Shown one piece after another: positions 31,597 to 36,547 of a DNA stretch of 36,547 bases. A model generated the notes under the pieces. It was not told the DNA's origin, did not search any database, and saw only the letters and a list, made by a program, of their open reading frames with translations. The stretch's first letter is position 1. Every line of letters begins with the position of its first letter. The stretch spans positions 1 to 36,547 of the forward strand of contig CAJOLW010000004.1 of NCBI GenBank assembly GCA_905235525.1, read 5' to 3'. The stretch is from an uncultured Bacteroidaceae bacterium (GTDB taxonomy: Bacteria > Bacteroidota > Bacteroidia > Bacteroidales > Bacteroidaceae). A program made the translations under genes and the position numbers.

Positions 31597-34035
31597 ATGA
31601 TCAACAGAAAAACTCTTCTTATGGGTGCTTGTGCTATTTTTGCAGTTGCACTCCAGGCACAAGTGACTATCGACATAGACCTCCAGCAACGTGGACCGAA
31701 GGTGAGTCCCATGCTTTATGGCATCTTTTATGAAGACATCAACCATGCTGCTGACGGTGGTATCTATGCCGAATTGATACGCAACCGTTCCTTTGAGGAC
31801 GGACCACGCTTTGGCGCACCTGCTGACATGCAGGGCTGGACGACGTGGGCTTCCAATCCGTCACGAGTTACAGCAAGACTCATACAGTCCTCCAAAGAAA
31901 CGCCGTTGCTAAATAGTGTGCAGCACAATGCCTTAGAACTGACTGTCAAGGCATCGACAACAACGCCTGTCAGTCTGGTGAACGAGGGCTTTTGGGGTAT
32001 TAACGCTGTGCAAGGACGCAACTACCGTTTGTCATTCTGGGCTAAAACTTTGAAATATCAGGGCACTGTGAAGGCAACGCTCTGTTCACAGGATGGCTCA
32101 CAACTCTATGCCGAGACTGTGATCAACGGTTTCCCTGCCGACAAAACCAAAGGATGGAAAAAATATGAAGCCATACTCACAGCAAACGACAACGATCCAC
32201 ACGCACAATTTGCATTGGTATTCGATGGTGTGGGGCAGGTGCAGATAGATATGGTGAGCCTTTTTCCGCCTACGTTCAAGAATCGAGAGAACGGTATGCG
32301 TCCTGACTTGGCCAATATGCTGTGGCAGATGCATCCGAAGTTCATGCGCTTCCCCGGAGGCTGCTTTGTAGAGGGGCAGGAGAGTCCAGACAACGCTTTC
32401 CGCTGGGAACGTACTATCGGACCGATAGAGGAGCGCGAAGGTCACTGGAACGTGAACTGGGGGTATCGTACTACTGATGGACTTGGCTATCATGAATACC
32501 TGCAACTGGCAGAAGATTTGGGTGCCAAACCGCTCTATGTGGTAAACGTGGGAATATGGCACGGTGGTCAGACACCTTACGATAGTATTCAGCCTTGGAT
32601 TGATGAGTGCATGAATGCCATAGAGTATGCTAATGGTCCCGTTACATCTAAATATGGTGCTATGCGTGCTAAGAACGGACATCCAGAGCCTTTTGGACTG
32701 GAATATTTGGAGGTTGGCAACGAAAATAATCAGCCTGACCCTCGCCAGCAGAGCGACCATTACTATGAGCGCTACGAGCAGTTCTACAAGGCAATCCGCA
32801 CTAAGTATCCTAATATGAAAATTATTGGGAATGTGGTGGCTTGGGGCGATGATAATCCGAAGTGGAACAGCAAGTTGCCCGTGGATTTACTGGATGAGCA
32901 TTATTACCGTTCACCCGACTGGTTTGCTGCTGCCTTTCACAAATACGACAGTTATGATCGTCAAGGTCCTAAAGTCTATGTGGGTGAATATGCCGTGACC
33001 AATGGTTACGGCAACTTGGGCAATATGAATGCTGCCTTGGGCGAGGCTGTCTATATGATGGGAATGGAGAATAACTCAGACGTGGTGGAACTGGCATCTT
33101 ATGCCCCCATCTTTGTCAACGAGAATGATGCCCGTTGGCGTCCTGACATGATTCGCTTCAATAGTAGTCGTGTGATGGGTACCCCCAGTTACTACGTTCA
33201 GCAGTTGATGCCGCAGCACTTGGGCACACAGGTAGTGAAGGTGGTGCAGACTGACCCCTACAAGGGTAAAGTTTCTAAACCGTTGACCCCGAAACAGAGT
33301 CGTGTAGGATTCGGGACGTGGAACACACGTGCTACGTTCGAAACTGTCAAGGATGTAGAGTACGTCTATGGTGACTGGCAGAAGGAGGGTAACACTGTAC
33401 GACAGACGGGGCGTAAGGAAGCCACACTGTGTATTGAGAAAGACATCGTCAATAGCGATCACTACACGTGTAAGTTCCGTGCTCGTAAAGAAGAGGGTGC
33501 AGAGGGATTCATCATTATCTTTAATTATGTGGATGACAAAAACTATTGTTGGGTAAACTTAGGTGGATGGACTAACACACAGCATGCCATCGAACAGATA
33601 AGTAATGGAGGAAAGTTGTTGGCTGATAGTAAACGGGGACATGTGGAATCTGGTCGCTGGTATGATGTCACCCTACAGGTGGCTGCTGACAGTGTGAAGG
33701 TGTGGCTCGATAACGAACTGCTTTTCAATACGGTGCTGAAGCATGATAATACGAAAGGTGTATTCTCCTCAGCCACCTTCGATGACACCACCGAAGAACT
33801 TATTGTGAAAGTGGCTAACACCAGTGATGTGGCGACCACTGCCAAACTGAACCTAAAGAACTTCATGCCAAGAGATGCTCGTGTGGTGCGTCTGGCAGCC
33901 AACGATGGTATGGAGGAGAACACATTTGATGCGCCTACCACGATTCATCCTGTGGAGCAATTACTCTCTCCCGAAGATGGCAATGTTCTGTTTGACGTGC
34001 CCCCATACTCACTGAATATCGTCAGAATGAAGTGA
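31597..34035 (+). CDS. GH51 alpha-L-arabinofuranosidase, secreted
   Basis: The 812-aa protein has a signal peptide (ACAIFAVALQAQ) and starts the mature part with 'QQRGPKVSPMLYGIFYEDIN'. Residues about 70-225 look like a carbohydrate-binding beta domain. The GH51 barrel follows, with RFPGGCFVEG (251-260), acid/base E376 in LEVGNENNQ and nucleophile E464 in YVGEYAVTNG. Residues about 560-740 form an extra LamG/3-keto-glucoside-hydrolase-like beta-sandwich (FIIIFNYVDDKNYCWVNLGG) inserted before the C-terminal GH51 beta strands ('LNLKNFMPRDARVVRL'). It removes arabinose side chains from arabinoxylan or arabinan. Both catalytic glutamates are present. It stands alone, not in a SusC/D locus within this window. 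Confidence 0.93.
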   Translation: MINRKTLLMGACAIFAVALQAQVTIDIDLQQRGPKVSPMLYGIFYEDINHAADGGIYAELIRNRSFEDGPRFGAPADMQGWTTWASNPSRVTARLIQSSKETPLLNSVQHNALELTVKASTTTPVSLVNEGFWGINAVQGRNYRLSFWAKTLKYQGTVKATLCSQDGSQLYAETVINGFPADKTKGWKKYEAILTANDNDPHAQFALVFDGVGQVQIDMVSLFPPTFKNRENGMRPDLANMLWQMHPKFMRFPGGCFVEGQESPDNAFRWERTIGPIEEREGHWNVNWGYRTTDGLGYHEYLQLAEDLGAKPLYVVNVGIWHGGQTPYDSIQPWIDECMNAIEYANGPVTSKYGAMRAKNGHPEPFGLEYLEVGNENNQPDPRQQSDHYYERYEQFYKAIRTKYPNMKIIGNVVAWGDDNPKWNSKLPVDLLDEHYYRSPDWFAAAFHKYDSYDRQGPKVYVGEYAVTNGYGNLGNMNAALGEAVYMMGMENNSDVVELASYAPIFVNENDARWRPDMIRFNSSRVMGTPSYYVQQLMPQHLGTQVVKVVQTDPYKGKVSKPLTPKQSRVGFGTWNTRATFETVKDVEYVYGDWQKEGNTVRQTGRKEATLCIEKDIVNSDHYTCKFRARKEEGAEGFIIIFNYVDDKNYCWVNLGGWTNTQHAIEQISNGGKLLADSKRGHVESGRWYDVTLQVAADSVKVWLDNELLFNTVLKHDNTKGVFSSATFDDTTEELIVKVANTSDVATTAKLNLKNFMPRDARVVRLAANDGMEENTFDAPTTIHPVEQLLSPEDGNVLFDVPPYSLNIVRMK

Positions 34036-34131
34036 ATCAAGGCGGATTGATATTTTGCAAGATCTCACCTTATTTTCAATAGAGTGTTACTTCGGGAAGT
34101 TGGGTGACAGATAGCGGAAGCAAGAGATACG

Positions 34132-34644
34132 CTATTCTTCCTTGATGTCATCGGGCCACCAGAACTGTTGCAGTTCGTGGATGATGTCATCCCAATCCTG
34201 CATGGTGAACGTACCTTCACCCCTCATCATGATGGTCATGGTGATGTCGTTGTAGGTACGATGGATGTTTGTGTCCCTGAATCCGTTGCACAAATAGAAA
34301 TTGTGACGACGTTTACGTTGGTCTATGTTCTCACAGACTTGCATTGGACTTTCCATGTCCAGGACGCATGTTTGACCCTTGTACTTTTCTATCAACAGGG
34401 TCAGTATCTGTTGACCATAACCTTTGCCACGTAGTTCTTCACGCACGGCAAAGTACCAGTACCAGTTGAAAGATTTACGTGAATATACAATGGTGAAACC
34501 AATGAAGTCCTCTCCTTCGTAATATGCTGTAAAATCCAACGGCATTTCCCCGACCAGGCGCATCAAGTCCTTCCAAGGGATTTGTTCGTCTTCTGGAAAT
34601 GCCGTTTCATAGAGTTGTTTAATTTTTTCATCAGCATTAGGCAA
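34132..34644 (-). CDS. GNAT family N-acetyltransferase
   Basis: The 170-aa protein has the acetyl-CoA pyrophosphate loop RGKGYGQQ (72-79) after a beta strand 'WYWYFAVREEL', and 'FYLCNGFRDT' near the end as in GNAT proteins. N-terminal residues 'ADEKIKQLYETAFPEDEQIPW' are typical of a Bacteroidales/Firmicutes subgroup. It is the last gene of the minus operon, starting 12 nt after the MmcQ/YjbR stop. Substrate unknown. Confidence 0.85.
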   Translation of the reverse strand: MPNADEKIKQLYETAFPEDEQIPWKDLMRLVGEMPLDFTAYYEGEDFIGFTIVYSRKSFNWYWYFAVREELRGKGYGQQILTLLIEKYKGQTCVLDMESPMQVCENIDQRKRRHNFYLCNGFRDTNIHRTYNDITMTIMMRGEGTFTMQDWDDIIHELQQFWWPDDIKEE

Positions 34645-34656
34645 TCTTTTTGATAG

Positions 34657-35001
34657 TCATTTCTTCTTGTATTTTGCCTTTACAATTTCGTATGAGTTTC
34701 GAGTCAGTTCCTTCAGCAGATTGTCAGGAACGGTTTCTGGATTGATTCCAATCCAATGCTTGGGTGATTCGTTGTACGGATTTCCGATACACTCATACTG
34801 TGCCTTCAGGTCTTCAATGCGTTCTGGCTGGCATTTCAGCGAGATAATTGAGAAATCGTTGCAGTCGAAGAAAGAGAACATGTGTCCCATTACATAGAAC
34901 ACCAATACTCCTACTCCGTTCTTAAACTTCTGGAAAGGCAGTTTTTCTTCTATGTCATCGCCCAATGACAGGCAATACTCACGATAGTCTTCTATATTCA
35001 T
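34657..35001 (-). CDS. MmcQ/YjbR family protein
   Basis: The 114-aa protein has the family pattern: 'MNIEDYREYCLSLGDDIEEK' at the start, 'FSFFDCNDFSIISLKCQPER' in the middle and 'SPKHWIGINPETVPDNLLKE' with a terminal 'SYEIVKAKYKKK' helix. Members have a double-stranded DNA-binding-like (CyaY-like) fold. DNA binding is proposed from structure, not shown here. It overlaps the MBL-fold gene upstream by 4 nt (ATGA), implying coupled translation. Confidence 0.88.
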   Translation of the reverse strand: MNIEDYREYCLSLGDDIEEKLPFQKFKNGVGVLVFYVMGHMFSFFDCNDFSIISLKCQPERIEDLKAQYECIGNPYNESPKHWIGINPETVPDNLLKELTRNSYEIVKAKYKKK

Positions 35002-35750
35002 ATTTCAATTGTATCTCCCTCTTTGGTGATTTCCCAGAAAGGAATATTCTTTGCATCAGTAAACTCCTTCATGCGCCATGCAGACTTAAAGCCACTGGCA
35101 ACGAAATGCATAGGAACGAACAGCCCGACTCTGAAACGCTCAATGAACTGTCTTCCACCGAGTGTATAGCCGTTGCCTACTCGTCCATCCACAGGGAACA
35201 TTACCAGGTCAAAGTTATCCGTCACTTTGCGGATGTCTTTCAGTTCGCCCAAGAACTGTTTTTCGTGGGTAATTGGGTCAATGTCTTCTTCAAACTCTTC
35301 GCTATAGATAGTCTGTCCAAGCACTGCATTAGGCAGAAACCTCGCATACCAGTTACAAAGATCACCAGCATGGAAGATACGTTTCCCCTCAGTTTCAACA
35401 ATCCATGATACTCCACTGTCGTTACTACCCAATGCTTTGACGGAAATCCTTTCATCTGACCATGATGCTCCTTTGGCTAACCATACATCGGCTTCTTCCT
35501 TGGTTGCTCTCCTATGCCGGAGTATATCTTTGCTCAGGATATATATGATATTCAGTTTTTGTTTCTTCCACTCGAAGATGTCCCTCGTGAAATGGTCTTC
35601 GTGGAAATGACTGGAAAAGACATAAAGTGGTTTCTTACTCTCTAAGATTGCATCAATCACACCTCTTGGATCCATCCAATAATCAAAGATCAGGATGGAC
35701 CTCTCTGCTTCAAGAGCAAAACCACTATGAAAAATGTATGTAAGTTTCAT
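34998..35750 (-). CDS. MBL-fold metallo-hydrolase
   Basis: The 250-aa protein starts 'MKLTYIFHSGFALEAERSIL' and has the metal-binding motif SSHFHEDHF (H48, H50, D52, H53), later 'RIFHAGDLCNWY' and 'VGLFVPMHFV', which supply further metal ligands. This is the UlaG/RNase Z-like branch of the superfamily. It is probably a cytosolic hydrolase of unknown substrate. Its ATG overlaps the stop of a decayed upstream gene (ATGA), which shows that the latter was once coupled to it. Confidence 0.88.
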   Translation of the reverse strand: MKLTYIFHSGFALEAERSILIFDYWMDPRGVIDAILESKKPLYVFSSHFHEDHFTRDIFEWKKQKLNIIYILSKDILRHRRATKEEADVWLAKGASWSDERISVKALGSNDSGVSWIVETEGKRIFHAGDLCNWYARFLPNAVLGQTIYSEEFEEDIDPITHEKQFLGELKDIRKVTDNFDLVMFPVDGRVGNGYTLGGRQFIERFRVGLFVPMHFVASGFKSAWRMKEFTDAKNIPFWEITKEGDTIEI

Positions 35751-35957
35751 GCCTTCCTTTTTTTCAAATTACTTCCTTTTGAAAAGCCACAATAGAAAGA
35801 CTGGAGTTGTTCTCCCATCTGACTCTTCATCATCTCAAATGAATGATTCCCTGTGCAATGACTGGTATAGAAAAGGGTGTCTGGGTATTGACAGCCCATG
35901 CTCAGTTCCCAAAGCAGGATTGTTCGTGCGATTATCTGTTAATACTGTCCACTTCAT
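35747..35957 (-). pseudogene. Remnant of a second MBL-fold hydrolase (DHPS-like)
   Basis: The ATG at 35957 opens a frame reading MKWTVLTDN followed by RTNNPALGTEHGLSI. This is the characteristic start of MBL-fold hydrolases of the dihydropteroate-related type ('xxVLxDNxTxxxxLxTEHGLSxxI'). It then becomes unrelated and stops. A frame shifted by one base reads FYTSHCTGNHSFEMMKSQMG and EQLQSFYCG to a TGA at 35747-35749. This is the characteristic C-terminus of the same family (YTGHCTGxxAFxxLKxxMG). The intact gene would be about 750-800 bp, so roughly 550-600 bp have been lost internally with a frame change. The TGA overlaps the ATG of the following MBL gene. It is certainly non-functional as a hydrolase, because the HxHxDH segment is missing. 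Confidence 0.75.
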
Positions 35958-35986
35958 GCGCTTTGTTTTAAAGGTTCTGGATTTAA

Positions 35987-36307
35987 CTACTTCTTTCTCT
36001 TTGGCTTGGGTTCAGGAAGACTTCGGCATGTCTGCTTTACCAATTGAGAAAGGTAATCATGGTCATCTACATCTGCTATGTAGAAATAGTCCTTTGCCCC
36101 ATCGTAGGGCGGACACAATTCTTCCGTTCTGAGCAATGGCTTTACTTCCTCAGTAGGTTTCAGATAGAACCTGTCATCACAAATAAGACCGAATATCTTC
36201 CCGTCGCAATATATGCCATAGTCGCCAAACATTTTCTTGGCAACTATTTCACCTGCTTCTGAGCACTGGTCAACAATATACTGTACAAAGTCTATGTTAC
36301 TTGCCAT
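35987..36307 (-). CDS. TfoX N-terminal domain protein
   Basis: The 106-aa protein consists only of the TfoX/Sxy N-terminal domain: 'VQYIVDQCSEAGEIVAKKMF' followed by 'GDYGIYCDGKIFGLICDDRF' and 'YLKPTEEVKPLL', then 'PPYDGAKDYFYIADVDDHDY' and a basic tail PKPKRKK. TfoX regulates competence in Gammaproteobacteria, but stand-alone N-terminal domains are widespread and uncharacterised. It begins 24 nt after the phosphopantetheinyl transferase stop and precedes the decayed MBL gene by 29 nt, in one operon. Confidence 0.88.
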   Translation of the reverse strand: MASNIDFVQYIVDQCSEAGEIVAKKMFGDYGIYCDGKIFGLICDDRFYLKPTEEVKPLLRTEELCPPYDGAKDYFYIADVDDHDYLSQLVKQTCRSLPEPKPKRKK

Positions 36308-36331
36308 ATAAATTGAAATTTACTTTATTTG

Positions 36332-36547
36332 TTAAATGGAGTTGGTTGCACGATAGTTGCACACGGTATATACAAAACCGCAGTCCTGACGGACAATTGT
36401 GTCAAATGTGAGCAGGTTGAGCGTTTCGGGGGTAAAGAGCGACGGAAGGTCGTCGTTGATGCCTTCGCCTGTCAGTTTCAAGGCAGCCTCTTTCTTTGTC
36501 CACAACTTCGTAAACTCTATACATGGATCAGCCGAAGAGGTGATGTG
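36332..36547 (-). CDS. 4'-phosphopantetheinyl transferase superfamily, C-terminal part
   Basis: Only the last 71 residues are in the window; the gene runs off the right edge. The frame reads EFTKLWTKKEAALKLTGEGI followed by NDDLPSLF and ends 'VCNYRATNSI'. The W-T-x-KEA-x-x-K motif is the metal/CoA-binding signature of Sfp-type phosphopantetheinyl transferases, which activate acyl- or peptidyl-carrier proteins. It is the most upstream visible gene of the minus operon. Which carrier protein it modifies cannot be told from here. Confidence 0.8.
   Translation of the reverse strand, partial: HITSSADPCIEFTKLWTKKEAALKLTGEGINDDLPSLFTPETLNLLTFDTIVRQDCGFVYTVCNYRATNSI

Overview
The window looks like a chromosome segment of a Bacteroidales bacterium, most likely Prevotellaceae. 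The grounds are: repeated promoters of the Bacteroidetes type (TTTG, about 20 bp, then TAnnTTTG), no Shine-Dalgarno dependence, a family C10 (streptopain-like) peptidase, lipoproteins with an acidic run after the lipobox cysteine, and secreted proteins ending in a 'WYTLxGxKLxGKPxxKGxYIYxGKK' tail.

Region 1-1300 holds the wreck of a type II-C CRISPR locus. A cas9 gene on the minus strand is cut after about 132 recognisable residues (RuvC-I and arginine-rich bridge helix only). Beside it lies an intact-looking divergent tracrRNA gene with anti-repeat, nexus and terminator. No CRISPR repeats are visible. About 600 bp of gene-free DNA with competing inverted repeats follows.

Region 1300-14200 has a small DUF2271 protein (+), then a minus-strand surface-protein operon. 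In transcription order it encodes a 505-aa GLUG-repeat protein, a 44-aa 'YIKPE' peptide not caught by simple ORF calling, a giant 3163-aa multidomain exported protein, and a lipoprotein that carries two copies of a module also found twice at the end of the giant protein.

Region 14400-19600 (+) has a Sel1/TonB-C protein, a 1055-aa C10 peptidase immediately followed by a second 'YIKPE' peptide (62 aa), and a small secreted protein. Two full copies and one partial copy of a dispersed hairpin repeat lie in the intergenic gaps of this half of the window.

Region 19700-26060 (+) is a complete glycine cleavage operon: lipoate-protein ligase, gcvT, gcvH, gcvPA, gcvPB and dihydrolipoamide dehydrogenase. 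It supplies all four proteins of the complex plus the ligase that can lipoylate GcvH.

Region 26100-34040 is mostly secreted hydrolases for carbohydrate and phosphate scavenging: a two-domain esterase, a histidine (phytase-type) phosphatase, an alpha/beta hydrolase and a GH51 arabinofuranosidase, with a nitroreductase and a YjbQ protein between them.

Region 34130-36547 (-) is a compact housekeeping operon: partial phosphopantetheinyl transferase, TfoX-like protein, a decayed MBL-fold gene recognisable only by reading two frames, an MBL-fold hydrolase, an MmcQ/YjbR protein and a GNAT acetyltransferase.
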